Translations under genes and position numbers: made by a program
Source of the DNA: Mycobacterium sp. MBM
Lineage (GTDB): Bacteria > Actinomycetota > Actinomycetes > Mycobacteriales > Mycobacteriaceae
Direction of reading: 5' to 3'
Assembly (NCBI GenBank): GCA_021648845.1
Contig: JAKJHY010000005.1
Span: 62,001 to 126,000 of the forward strand
Length of the DNA stretch: 64,000 nt
Notes under the pieces: model-generated
The model's input: only the letters and a program-made list of their open reading frames with translations
What the model was told of the DNA's origin: nothing
Databases searched by the model: none
Part shown: positions 49,661 to 62,325 of the stretch, in pieces
Layout: each line of letters starts with the position of its first letter
Position numbering within the stretch: the first letter of the stretch is position 1

Positions 49661-50478
49661 GTGCGGTGGCCGTCCGGGGAGCGCCGGTTGCGGGCCTCGT
49701 TGTAGCGACCGCTGTCGAAGAACTCGATCTCCCAGTTGCCCTCGGAGACCGTCAGATGGGGTGAGACCGCCACGATCTGGCGATCCACCGCCAGCACCTC
49801 GGCGACGGTGCGCCCGGCCAGCGAGTCCAACTGGGTCCAGGTGGGCGGCAGCAGGAAGGTGCGGCCCTCGGCGAAATCATCGAGCGCCGACTCCGGGGTG
49901 GCCCAGTAGGCGCGGTCGGTTTCGGTGTTGTCGCCGTCGGCCTTCTGCCCCTGCGGCAGGGCACCGACGAAGAAGTAGGTGTCGTAGCGGCGGGTGCGCT
50001 CCTCGATGGGTGTCACCCAGTTGGCCCATGGGCGCAACAGATCGGCGCGCAGCATCAGCTTTTCGGTGCGCAGGAACTCCGCGAAGGACAACGACTTGTT
50101 CTCCAGGGCGGCGCGCTGCTCGCGGTAGACCGATGCGTCGTCGACCAGTAGGTCCGGGTCGTCGGCGGCCCCGGCGAACAGCACCCCGGATTCCTCGAAG
50201 GTTTCGCGGGCAGCCGCACACACCAGCGCCGCGGCGAGGTCTTCGTCGACGCCGATCTTGTCCGCCCACCAGCCGGGTTCGGGCCCGTACCAGGCGATCG
50301 TCGCGTCCCGGTCCCGGTCGTCGACGCCGCCACCGGGGAAGACCGTGGTGCCCGCGACGAACTGCATGCCGGCGTGCCGGCGCATCAGGAACACCGAGAT
50401 GCTCTCCTCGGGGGTGTCCCGGATGAGCATGACGGTGGAGGCCGGCCGGGCCGGCAGCGGCTCGAAACTGTCGGTCAT
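49657..50478 (-). CDS. Nudix hydrolase, NUDT19/RppH-like long form
   Basis: The 273-residue protein begins with a Nudix core ([22 protein letters not shown]) and has the metal-binding Nudix motif split by an insertion: [14 protein letters not shown], then about 35 residues, then [14 protein letters not shown] with the REXXEE glutamates. This split is a feature of the coenzyme-A-related NUDT19/NUDT7-type group. The matching M. tuberculosis gene is Rv3040c. Position next to echA17 fits a role on acyl-CoA or CoA, though that is inference. Confidence 0.9.
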   Translation of the reverse strand: MTDSFEPLPARPASTVMLIRDTPEESISVFLMRRHAGMQFVAGTTVFPGGGVDDRDRDATIAWYGPEPGWWADKIGVDEDLAAALVCAAARETFEESGVLFAGAADDPDLLVDDASVYREQRAALENKSLSFAEFLRTEKLMLRADLLRPWANWVTPIEERTRRYDTYFFVGALPQGQKADGDNTETDRAYWATPESALDDFAEGRTFLLPPTWTQLDSLAGRTVAEVLAVDRQIVAVSPHLTVSEGNWEIEFFDSGRYNEARNRRSPDGHRT

Positions 50479-51326
50479 GCGCGCCTCCTGTGCGCCGCGC
50501 GGCTGCGGGCCCGCCGGGCGAAATAGCGACCGTCGAGGTAATCCAGGGCGATCGACTGCCCGAACGCCGCCGACAGATTCTCCGCGGTCAGCACCTCGGT
50601 GAGCAGCCCGGCGCCGACCACGCTGCCCTCCGAGAGCAGCAGGCAGTGGCTGAACCCGGGCGGGATCTCCTCCACGTGATGGGTGACCAGGACGATGGCG
50701 GGCGCGTCGGGGTCGGCGGCCAGATCGGCGAGGCGGGCCACCAGTTCCTCACGGCCGCCCAGGTCGAGTCCGGCGGCCGGTTCGTCGAGCAGCAGCAGCT
50801 CCGGGTCGGTCATCAGGGAACGGGCGATGAGCACTCGCTTGCGTTCGCCCTCGGACAGGGTGCCGTAGGTGCGCATCGCCAGGTGCTCGGCGCCGACACT
50901 TTCGAGCATGTCGACGGCCTGTTCGTAGTCGACATCGTCGTAGTGCTCGCGCCAGCGCCCGAGCACCGCGTACCCGGCCGATACCACGAGGTCACGGACC
51001 AGTTCGTCGTCGGGAATCCGTTGACTCAGAGCCGAACTGCTCAGCCCCACCCGGGAGCGCAGCTCGGCCATATCGGTGCGTCCGAGCCGTTCGCCGAGCA
51101 CGAACGCCGTGCCCGAGGACGGATGTTCGATGGCGGCCGCGATCCGCAGCAGCGAGGTCTTGCCGGCCCCGTTGGGCCCGATCACCACCCAGCGTTCGTC
51201 GAGTTCGACGGCCCAGTTGATGGGCCCGACCAGGGTCTTGCCCCCGCGGCGCAGGCTGACCTTGGCGAAGTCGATCAGCAGGTCTTCCCCGGGGACATCG
51301 GCTGCGATGGGCTCGTCTGCTGGCAC
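50475..51326 (-). CDS. ABC transporter ATP-binding protein (Rv3041c-like)
   Basis: The 283 residues have one ATPase domain: Walker A GPNGAGKTSLLR, Q-loop region, signature LSEGERKRVLIARSL, Walker B LLLLDEPAAGLD, switch histidine in VTHHVEEIP. No permease gene is adjacent, and the C terminus is an Arg-rich tail ([17 protein letters not shown]). It could be a YheS/ModF-like soluble ABC protein or partner of a remote permease. The GTG start at 51326 lies inside the 3' end of yczE, giving a 52-base overlap. The stop overlaps the Nudix start (ATGA). Confidence 0.9.
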   Translation of the reverse strand: MPADEPIAADVPGEDLLIDFAKVSLRRGGKTLVGPINWAVELDERWVVIGPNGAGKTSLLRIAAAIEHPSSGTAFVLGERLGRTDMAELRSRVGLSSSALSQRIPDDELVRDLVVSAGYAVLGRWREHYDDVDYEQAVDMLESVGAEHLAMRTYGTLSEGERKRVLIARSLMTDPELLLLDEPAAGLDLGGREELVARLADLAADPDAPAIVLVTHHVEEIPPGFSHCLLLSEGSVVGAGLLTEVLTAENLSAAFGQSIALDYLDGRYFARRARSRAAHRRRA

Positions 51327-52039
51327 CCGCCCATCGTAGTGTCGTCACCCGCGCCGCGACGCCGCTGCCCAGCCCCGCGCGGCGCGGCGCTCGCCTGGGC
51401 GGGATCTCCCGTCGCTGCACTCGCCTGGGCGCCGAAGTCGTGCAGGAGCAGCCGGCGCGGCATGTACCGCAGGAACAGTTGCACCAGTGGGCCGATGCCG
51501 AACGCGTAGACGACGGTGCCGACACCCACGGTGCCACCGAGCAGCCACCCGACACTCAGCACGGTCGCCTCGATGACCGTACGGACGGCCCGCACCGACA
51601 CCCCGGTGCGGGCCACCAGACCGGTCATCAGGCCGTCGCGCGGGCCCGGTCCCAGCCCGGCCCCGATGTAGAGGACCGTGCTGACCGCGTTCAACAGCAC
51701 CGCACCCAACATCATCGGCACCCGCAGCCGCAGATCCTCGGGGGCGGGCAGCAGAGCGATACCGATGTCCACGGTCACCGCGATGACGATGACGTTGGCG
51801 ACCGTACCGATGCCCGGACGGTTGCGCAGCGGGATCCAGGCCAGCAGCACCAGCACGCCGACGACCGCGGACGCCAAGCCGATCGTCATCCCGGTGTGCC
51901 GGCTCAGTCCCTGGTGGAACACGTCCCAGGGGTCCAGCCCGAGTCCGGCCTGGACCATCATCGCCATCGAGAAGCCGTAGCCGGTCAGCCCCGCCAGCAG
52001 CAGCCCGGCGGGTAACAATGCGGCACTGCGGGCGCTCAT
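51275..52039 (-). CDS. yczE: YczE-like multi-pass membrane protein
   Basis: The 254-residue protein has about five or six helices (from LLPAGLLLAGLTGYGFSMAMM) and the family signature QAGLGLDPWDVFHQGLS, with GPGPRDGLMTGL mirrored later. The last ~55 residues are Ala/Gly/Arg-rich and poorly conserved and run 52 bases into the ABC gene. YczE-type proteins are commonly linked to a divergent MocR-type regulator (YczR), as here. The transported molecule is unknown. Translation is probably coupled to the 50-codon ORF upstream (ATGA). Confidence 0.87.
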   Translation of the reverse strand: MSARSAALLPAGLLLAGLTGYGFSMAMMVQAGLGLDPWDVFHQGLSRHTGMTIGLASAVVGVLVLLAWIPLRNRPGIGTVANVIVIAVTVDIGIALLPAPEDLRLRVPMMLGAVLLNAVSTVLYIGAGLGPGPRDGLMTGLVARTGVSVRAVRTVIEATVLSVGWLLGGTVGVGTVVYAFGIGPLVQLFLRYMPRRLLLHDFGAQASAATGDPAQASAAPRGAGQRRRGAGDDTTMGGCQQTSPSQPMSPGKTC

Positions 52040-52188
52040 GCGTGGTCGGGGAAACGCGCGCGGATGGCGTCGAGTTCGCTGCGCACCCGGCGCGCATCCG
52101 GACCCTCCGCGTCACGGGTGTCCCATCGGTTGTCGATGCCGGCCCGCCGATACATCCGCGCCAGTCGGGATATCCAGTTTTCGCTCAC
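52036..52188 (-). CDS. 50-residue hypothetical protein coupled to yczE
   Basis: From GTG 52188 the frame encodes 50 charged residues (SENWISRLARMYRRAGIDN, then ARRVRSELDAIRARFPDHA) with a helical pattern and no hydrophobic segment. The stop overlaps the yczE ATG (ATGA), the usual sign of a real coupled gene in this genome. The frame extends upstream, but that part crosses the yczR start region. It may be a small partner or just a translation initiator for yczE. No family recognised. Confidence 0.55.
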   Translation of the reverse strand: MSENWISRLARMYRRAGIDNRWDTRDAEGPDARRVRSELDAIRARFPDHA

Positions 52189-52250
52189 GAAACGATGATT
52201 GCGGTCATATGGCTTGCCATTCAATAGCCAGTTGGCCGATACTGGCCTCA

Positions 52251-56848
<4,598 letters not shown>

Positions 56849-56908
56849 CTACAAACTGTCGTATTGGGGCGCGGGCGCTGCCTGACCGGCCACATGTGCC
56901 CTGTTGGG

Positions 56909-56977
56909 GACCGGCGGGCAGGAGCGCAGCGACCGGGGAATCAGACCGGCGGGCAGCAGCGCAGCGACTGGGGAGTT
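56909..56977 (-). repeat. Dispersed GC-rich repeat, copies 3 and 4 in tandem
   Basis: Two 35-base units start at 56909 and 56944 (GACCGGCGGGCAGGAGCGCA... and ...GGCAGCAGCGCA...). Their 22-base cores are the reverse complement of the copies in gatC and the GH57 gene. They fill the ctaD-fecB divergent promoter region, so they may affect both promoters. Confidence 0.8.
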
Positions 56978-56992
56978 GATACCGTCGGCGCC

Positions 56993-58072
56993 GTGCCGTT
57001 CCCCTCTGCGCGCAAGGGCCTGTTCGCCGCCGGTGTCGCCGCGTCGTTCGCCTTCGTGACCGCCTGCGGCGGCACCGAGACCACACCGAATGCCGAGCCC
57101 GGCGCCCCGATCACCAGCACCACCAGGATCGCCAGCGCCGGCGTGTTGGGCAACCAGCGCAGGCCCGACGAGTCCTGTGCCCCGCAGCCGGCGCCCGCCC
57201 AATCCCCCGATGCCGTGCGGCGGGTACCCAACGCAGGCGGCGGGCCGGACACCGAGTTGCGCGGGGACCCGCAGCGCATTGTGGCGTTGTCGTATTCGGG
57301 GTCGTATTCGGAGCTCGATGCGCTGTGCGCGCTGGGTCTGCAGGGCCGGGTGGTGGGCACTTCGCTGCCCCAGCCGTCGTATCTGGGCACCGTGCTGCAC
57401 GACGCCCCCGGCGTCGGCCCGCGTGACGCACCGGACCTGGCGGCGATCCGGGGCGCGGCACCGGGCCTGATCCTGAGCTCGGTGTCTCAGATGCCCGCAG
57501 CTGCGCCGGCGCTGTCGGAGATCGCGCCCACGGTGTTCACCGGCGGCCCCACCGACTGGCAGGACACCCTGCGCGCGGTGGCCGCCGCGACCGGGCGCCC
57601 GGACGCGGCCGACGCCGTGCTCGACGATTTCGCACGCCAAGCGAAAGAGGCCGGTGCACGTGCGGATGCCACCCACTTCCAGGCGTCGGTCCTGCAGTTC
57701 ACCGAGAACTCCATCAGGGTGTTCGGCGCCGCCAACTTCCCGGCCACCGTGCTGCGCGCCGTCGGCGTGGATCGTCCTGCGGCACAACGCTTCACCGATA
57801 CCCCGTATATCGAGCTGAGCACCGCGGACCTGTCCGGGGACACCGATCTGTCCGCGGCCGACGGTGACATCATCTACTTGTCCTTCGAGACGGCCGAGGC
57901 CAAGGAACGCGCGACCACCGTGCTCAACAGCGATGCCTGGCGCAAATTGTCGGCCAACCGCGACGATCGGGTGTTCGCGGTGAACAACGAGGTCTGGCAG
58001 ACCGGGCAGGGCGTCATCGCCGCCCGCGGCATCGTCGAGGACCTGCGCTGGCTGAATGCGCCCATCAACTGA
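56993..58072 (+). CDS. fecB: FecB-like iron-siderophore binding lipoprotein
   Basis: The 359 residues equal the M. tuberculosis FecB (Rv3044) length I recall. The N-terminal signal (GLFAAGVAASFAFVTAC) ends with a lipobox cysteine followed by GGTETTP. A TroA/FepB-type periplasmic binding fold follows, with GDPQRIVALSYSGSYSELDALCALGL near the start of the domain and LILSSVSQMP. It should bind a ferric siderophore on the outer membrane face. GTG 56993 fits the family start. No iron box is visible upstream; two copies of the dispersed repeat are there instead. Confidence 0.93.
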   Translation: MPFPSARKGLFAAGVAASFAFVTACGGTETTPNAEPGAPITSTTRIASAGVLGNQRRPDESCAPQPAPAQSPDAVRRVPNAGGGPDTELRGDPQRIVALSYSGSYSELDALCALGLQGRVVGTSLPQPSYLGTVLHDAPGVGPRDAPDLAAIRGAAPGLILSSVSQMPAAAPALSEIAPTVFTGGPTDWQDTLRAVAAATGRPDAADAVLDDFARQAKEAGARADATHFQASVLQFTENSIRVFGAANFPATVLRAVGVDRPAAQRFTDTPYIELSTADLSGDTDLSAADGDIIYLSFETAEAKERATTVLNSDAWRKLSANRDDRVFAVNNEVWQTGQGVIAARGIVEDLRWLNAPIN

Positions 58073-58093
58073 TCCGTGGGTAGTCTTCGGCGC

Positions 58094-58369
58094 GTGTTCC
58101 ACGTGCTGACGATCACCTACCTGCAGCCGCTCGACGTCATCGACCGCACCCGTCCGGCGCATCTGCAATGGTTGACCGACGAGGTCGCCGCCGGCCGCAT
58201 CCTGCTGGCCGGCCGGGTGGAATCCCAGGCCGGCGCGGTGCTGATCGCGGCGGACATGTCCGCCGAACAGGCCGACGCGCTGGCCGCCGCCGATCCCTAC
58301 ACCCAGGCCGGTGTCGCGCGCTATGACCGGGTCAGTTTCACCGCCGGGTTCCGCGCACCCGGGCTATAA
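58094..58369 (+). CDS. YciI-family protein
   Basis: The 91-residue protein has the YciI ferredoxin-like fold: VLTITYLQPLDVIDRTRPAHLQWL, with a conserved histidine (Arg-Pro-Ala-His) and AGRVESQAGAVLIA, then ADPYTQAGVARYD. YciI relatives bind small molecules and some are dehydrochlorinases; no activity is assigned here. GTG 58094 is chosen; a GTG at 58076 would add six residues. It follows fecB by 21 bases and may be co-transcribed. Confidence 0.87.
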   Translation: MFHVLTITYLQPLDVIDRTRPAHLQWLTDEVAAGRILLAGRVESQAGAVLIAADMSAEQADALAAADPYTQAGVARYDRVSFTAGFRAPGL

Positions 58370-58453
58370 GCCGATTCACAGCTTCAACCGGGATTAGCGC
58401 GGGTAGTCCTTGGGTTGTGTTCCACAGGGCGCACCCCGCGCCCGATTCTGATT

Positions 58454-58476
58454 CCTTCACTACTGTCTGGTGAAGG
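58454..58476. promoter_or_regulatory. Dyad symmetry upstream of adhC
   Basis: CCTTCAC (58454-58460), nine bases, GTGAAGG (58470-58476) form a perfect 7-bp inverted repeat 49 bases before the adhC ATG. It is a plausible operator; no matching regulator is adjacent. Confidence 0.45.
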
Positions 58477-58525
58477 TGCATGTATTCGCACGTGGACATA
58501 AGAGACGCAGGTAGAGGACTGATCG

Positions 58526-59572
58526 ATGACCACCACTGTTTCCGCTTACGCGGCCGAGTCGGCCACGGCGCCGCTGAAGAAGACCACCATCGAACGCCGC
58601 GACGTCGGCCCCCGCGACATCGCGTTCGACATCAAGTTCGCCGGGATCTGTCACAGCGATATCCACACCGCCAAGGCTGAATGGGGCACCCCGCACTACC
58701 CGCTCGTCGTCGGGCACGAGATCGCCGGTGTCGTCACCAAGGTCGGCGCCGAGGTCACCAAGTACAAGGTGGGTGACCGGGTCGGCGTCGGCTGCATGGT
58801 CAACTCCTGCCAGGAGTGCGACAACTGCGCGGCCGGACTCGAGCAGTACTGCACCGGCACCGGCATGATCGGCACCTACAACGCCACCGACCGCGACGGC
58901 ACCGTCACCCAGGGCGGGTACAGCCAAGCGATCGTCGTCGACGAGAAGTTCGTGTTGCGCATCCCCGACAGCATCCCGCTGGACAAGGCCGCCCCCCTGC
59001 TGTGCGCGGGTATCACGTTGTTCTCTCCGCTGAAGCACTGGAATGCCGGCCCCGGCAAGCAGGTGGCGGTCATCGGCCTGGGTGGCCTGGGCCATATGGG
59101 GGTCAAGCTGGCGCACGCGATGGGGGCGCACGTCACCGTGCTGAGCCAGTCGCTGAAAAAGATGGAGGACGGGCTGCGGCTGGGCGCCGACGAGTACTAC
59201 GCCACATCCGATCCGGACACGTTCACCCAACTGGCCGGCAAGTTCGACCTGATCTTGAACACGGTCTCGGCGAACCTCGATCTCGGCCGGTACCTGGGCC
59301 TGCTCAAGATCGATGGCACCCTGGTCGAACTCGGCGCACCCGAGCATCCGCTGGAGGTACCGTTCTTCCCGCTGGCCGGTGGCCGGCGCAGCATCTCCGG
59401 TTCGATGATCGGCGGCATCCCGGAGACCCAGGAAATGCTCGACTTCTGCGCCGAGCACGGCGTCACGCCGGAGATCGAGGTCATCGAGGCGTCCTATGTC
59501 AACGAGGCCTGGGACCGCGTGATCTCCAGCGATGTGCGGTACCGCTTCGTCATCGACACCTCGACCCTGTAG
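58526..59572 (+). CDS. adhC: Zinc-dependent NADP alcohol dehydrogenase AdhC
   Basis: The 348-residue cinnamyl-alcohol-dehydrogenase-type enzyme interconverts alcohols and aldehydes with NADP(H). The catalytic zinc ligands are Cys42 (GICHSD) and His64 (GHEIAG), and the structural zinc cysteines Cys95, 98, 101 and 109 are all present. The Rossmann motif [13 protein letters not shown] follows at about residue 190. AGAGGA precedes the ATG. It is the counterpart of Rv3045 (adhC). A 12-bp stem-loop at 59594-59623 terminates it. Confidence 0.95.
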   Translation: MTTTVSAYAAESATAPLKKTTIERRDVGPRDIAFDIKFAGICHSDIHTAKAEWGTPHYPLVVGHEIAGVVTKVGAEVTKYKVGDRVGVGCMVNSCQECDNCAAGLEQYCTGTGMIGTYNATDRDGTVTQGGYSQAIVVDEKFVLRIPDSIPLDKAAPLLCAGITLFSPLKHWNAGPGKQVAVIGLGGLGHMGVKLAHAMGAHVTVLSQSLKKMEDGLRLGADEYYATSDPDTFTQLAGKFDLILNTVSANLDLGRYLGLLKIDGTLVELGAPEHPLEVPFFPLAGGRRSISGSMIGGIPETQEMLDFCAEHGVTPEIEVIEASYVNEAWDRVISSDVRYRFVIDTSTL

Positions 59573-59593
59573 CCACCGCCACGACACCGCGTT

Positions 59594-59623
59594 CGGGCGG
59601 CCGCCATCCTCGGCGGCCGCCCG
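59594..59623 (+). terminator. Terminator after adhC
   Basis: A perfect 12-bp stem (59594-59605 with 59612-59623) closes a 6-base loop 22 bases after the adhC stop. The following bases are TTCTGCATG, so the U-tract is weak. Confidence 0.75.
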
Positions 59624-59646
59624 TTCTGCATGCAACGATCGGCGGC

Positions 59647-60453
59647 GTGGCCCGCGTCCTCCATCTGATATCCGTGCTGGGCGTGATCGGTGTGCCCGTC
59701 GTGGGCTGGTTCGGCCGAGACTGGGCCGGTGGCACCACGCTCGCCGTGTATTGGTTCGAGACGGTTGCCGCCTGCCTGTTCATCCTGGCGCGGATCGCCC
59801 TGCACCGGCGGTGGTCACCCCGGCGCGGCCACTTCTGCTACAACTCGCCCGGTAATGCGGGCCCAAGCTATCGCTACACGGTCAACGGACGCAGAAGCGG
59901 TGGTAGGCCGTTGGCGACGTACCTGTCGAGTTTCGCCGTCATCAGCCTGAGTTTCTGCGCGGTGCACGGGGTGTTTCTCGGGACCGTGCTGTTTCTGCTG
60001 AACCACAACGGTGTCGGCCACCTCGTCCAGGTTGACTGGCGCAGTGTGGTTTTCGGCTGCTTGAGCGTGCTGGCCTTCATGACGGTCGATTTCCTGGTGG
60101 ACCTGATCAGCTTGCGCGACTGGTCGTTTCGGCAACTCGAGCAGACCGGCAGTCAGGCCATGAGTCGCGTCATGGTCGTGCATCTCACGCTGCTCATCGG
60201 GTTCGTCGCGATCGCCGTCACCGACGCACCGGACGCGTTCTTCGGGGTGTTCGTGGTCCTCAAGACGATGGCATCGCTGAGCACGGCGCTGCCCCAGTGG
60301 GAACCGGCCCAACCGCCCAAGTGGCTGAGCGCCACGCTCAACCGGTTACCGAGCGCCAAGCCCGGCAAACGGTTCGAGGAGGCGTGGGCTGACGAACGCA
60401 CGCAGGAGCGGCAGCGCCTGGACGCCAACGACCGACCCTGGACCGGCACCTGA
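59647..60453 (+). CDS. DUF6498-like membrane protein
   Basis: The 268 residues include about five membrane helices (VLHLISVLGVIGVPVVGWF, AVYWFETVAACLFILARIA, then FAVISLSFCAVHGVFLGTVLF, and two further pairs). The YWFE motif after the first helix and a long charged C-terminal tail fit the DUF6498 group of uncharacterised bacterial membrane proteins. GTG 59647 is chosen because upstream codons lie in the adhC terminator. It converges on the DUF3349 gene with seven bases between stops. Function unknown. Confidence 0.8.
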   Translation: MARVLHLISVLGVIGVPVVGWFGRDWAGGTTLAVYWFETVAACLFILARIALHRRWSPRRGHFCYNSPGNAGPSYRYTVNGRRSGGRPLATYLSSFAVISLSFCAVHGVFLGTVLFLLNHNGVGHLVQVDWRSVVFGCLSVLAFMTVDFLVDLISLRDWSFRQLEQTGSQAMSRVMVVHLTLLIGFVAIAVTDAPDAFFGVFVVLKTMASLSTALPQWEPAQPPKWLSATLNRLPSAKPGKRFEEAWADERTQERQRLDANDRPWTGT

Positions 60454-60460
60454 CCGGTGC

Positions 60461-60781
60461 CTACCGGTCGGACAGATCGGCCAGCGGCCAGCCCGCCGCG
60501 GCGAGTCTGGCCGCCACTCGGGCGGTGTTCTCCGGCCCGGCATCGTGGTGGGTCATCTCGGAGATGAACGTCTCGATATCGTCGCGGGTGATCGGGTCCT
60601 CGATATCGGCGGGGGCGGCGGCCTCGGCGATATTGCGTACCACCTCGCGCACCTGTTCTTCGGTCAGCGGGGTGGCCCGCAGCAGCGCCAGCAGCGGCAC
60701 CCGGTCCGGCCCGGGCACGCCGTCGGGATACCCGGCGCGCAGCCAGTTCAGGATCGAAGCCATCAGAGTCGTGACGGTCAC
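60461..60781 (-). CDS. DUF3349 protein
   Basis: The 106-residue helical protein has the DUF3349 pattern: ILNWLRAGYPDGVPGPDRVPLLALL, a helical LTEEQVREVVRNIAE, then the ITRDDIETFISEMTHHDAGPENTARV region. This small family is specific to actinobacteria, has several members in M. tuberculosis and has no assigned function. It is cytosolic, without a signal or membrane helix. GTG 60781 or ATG 60763 could be the start. Confidence 0.85.
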   Translation of the reverse strand: MTVTTLMASILNWLRAGYPDGVPGPDRVPLLALLRATPLTEEQVREVVRNIAEAAAPADIEDPITRDDIETFISEMTHHDAGPENTARVAARLAAAGWPLADLSDR

Positions 60782-60832
60782 CGTCTCAGTGTGTCACCGC
60801 GGTGCATCCGGCCGATACGGCGTGGACACGGT

Positions 60833-61816
60833 TCACAGCACGGCGGCGGCGCGGCGCAGCGCCGCCACCACACTGTTGCGGGCCAGGTCCACCTTGAACC
60901 CGTTCTGTGCCAGCGGGACCGCGTCCGCCGTGATCAGTTCGGCGGCGGCACGGAACGCGGCGTCGGTGGCCGCGACGCCGATCAGACTCGCCTCGGCCGC
61001 GGGCACCCGCCACGGTGTGGCCGCGACACCGCCGAGCGCCAACGCGGCCGAGGCGATATCGCCGTCGACGAGTTCCAGGCCCGCGGCCACCGACACCAGG
61101 GCGAAGGCATAGCTGTGCCGGTCGCGCACCTTGAGATACCAGCTGTGCCGGGCCAGCCGCGACGGCGGCAACTCGATACCGGTGATCAGTTCGGCCGGCC
61201 GCAGCGAGTTGTCCCGTTCCGGGGACTGCCCTGGCAGGACGAAGAACTCGTCGATGCCGACCGACCGCGTTCCTGCGGGACCGCGGATGTGCACCCGGGC
61301 ATCCAGAGCCGCCAGTGCGACGGCCATATCGGACGGGTGCACCGCCACACAGGCCGCGCTGGCCCCGAACAGTGCGTGTTCCCGGTTGAAACCGTCGCGC
61401 GCGGCACATCCGGTGCCCGGCTCGCGCTTGTTGCAGTGGGCAAAGGACGGATCCATGAAGTAGGGGCACCGGGTGCGCTGCATCAGGTTTCCGCCGGCGG
61501 TGGCCATATTGCGGATCTGGGTGGTGGCACCGGACAGGATGGCCTGCGACAGCATCGGGTAGTCGCGGCGGATCACCGGGTGGTTGGCCACCGCGCTGTT
61601 GGTCGCGCCTGCTCCCACCAGCACGCCGCCGGCATCGGTCGGGGTGATCGCCCGCAGGTCCAGGCGGCCGATGTCGACGAGCGCGGCCGGGGTCTCCACA
61701 CCGAGTTTCATCAGATCGAGGAGGTTGGTGCCGCCGGCGTAATAGCGGGCGCCGGCGGTAGCGCTGTGCACCGCGCCGTCGACGGTCTCGGCATGTTCGA
61801 ACGCAAAGGTTTTCAT
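60833..61816 (-). CDS. Molybdenum hydroxylase FAD subunit
   Basis: The 327 residues form a medium-subunit FAD-binding domain of the xanthine/aldehyde dehydrogenase family: ARYYAGGTNLLDLMKLGV for the FAD diphosphate, GATTQIRNMATAGGNLMQRTRC further on, and a CO-dehydrogenase flavoprotein C-terminal domain. The cysteines in RCPYFMDPSFAHC and GTGCAA belong to an extra segment that in YagS-type subunits binds a [4Fe-4S] cluster. The ATG overlaps the 2Fe-2S subunit stop (ATGA). It is the third gene of the operon and passes electrons from the Fe-S subunit to FAD. Confidence 0.92.
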   Translation of the reverse strand: MKTFAFEHAETVDGAVHSATAGARYYAGGTNLLDLMKLGVETPAALVDIGRLDLRAITPTDAGGVLVGAGATNSAVANHPVIRRDYPMLSQAILSGATTQIRNMATAGGNLMQRTRCPYFMDPSFAHCNKREPGTGCAARDGFNREHALFGASAACVAVHPSDMAVALAALDARVHIRGPAGTRSVGIDEFFVLPGQSPERDNSLRPAELITGIELPPSRLARHSWYLKVRDRHSYAFALVSVAAGLELVDGDIASAALALGGVAATPWRVPAAEASLIGVAATDAAFRAAAELITADAVPLAQNGFKVDLARNSVVAALRRAAAVL

Positions 61817-62325
61817 GATGCCGCGTCCTTGATCGCGGCGACGATGTTGGCGTACGCGCCGCACCGGCAGATGTTGCCGGCCATCCGTTCCCGGATCTCG
61901 TCGTCGGAAAGCTGCTGCGGCCCCGCGGTGACGGTGTGTCGGCATCCCTGGAAGGAGGCCGCCGACAGATCGCCGCGGTCGAACTCGCGCAGCACCGCGC
62001 GTGCCGACGTGATCTGGCCGGGCGTGCAGTAGCCGCACTGAAAGCCGTCATGACGGACGAATGCGCACTGAACGGTGTCCAACTCCGGGCCGGTGCCCTC
62101 GATGGTCTCGATGCTCGCCCCGTCGATCGACGCGGCCAATGTCAGGCAGCTCAGCACCCGCTCGCCTTCCACGGTCACCGTGCAGGCACCGCACAACCCG
62201 TGATCGCAGCCCTTCTTGGTTCCGGTGAGCCCGAGGCGCTCGCGCAGTAAGTCCAGCAGGGTGCTGCGGACATCAGCGCACACCCGTCGCGGTGTGCCGT
62301 TGACGGTCAGCTGCAGCTCGGTCAT
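61813..62325 (-). CDS. Molybdenum hydroxylase 2Fe-2S subunit
   Basis: This 170-residue small subunit has two [2Fe-2S] centres: a plant-ferredoxin site (CDHGLCGACTVTVEG, then LSCLT) and a helical site (QCGYCTPGQ, ICRCGAY with a separate CRH). No export signal is evident, unlike the E. coli PaoA type. It links the molybdenum subunit with the FAD subunit. Its ATG overlaps the large-subunit stop. Confidence 0.94.
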   Translation of the reverse strand: MTELQLTVNGTPRRVCADVRSTLLDLLRERLGLTGTKKGCDHGLCGACTVTVEGERVLSCLTLAASIDGASIETIEGTGPELDTVQCAFVRHDGFQCGYCTPGQITSARAVLREFDRGDLSAASFQGCRHTVTAGPQQLSDDEIRERMAGNICRCGAYANIVAAIKDAAS

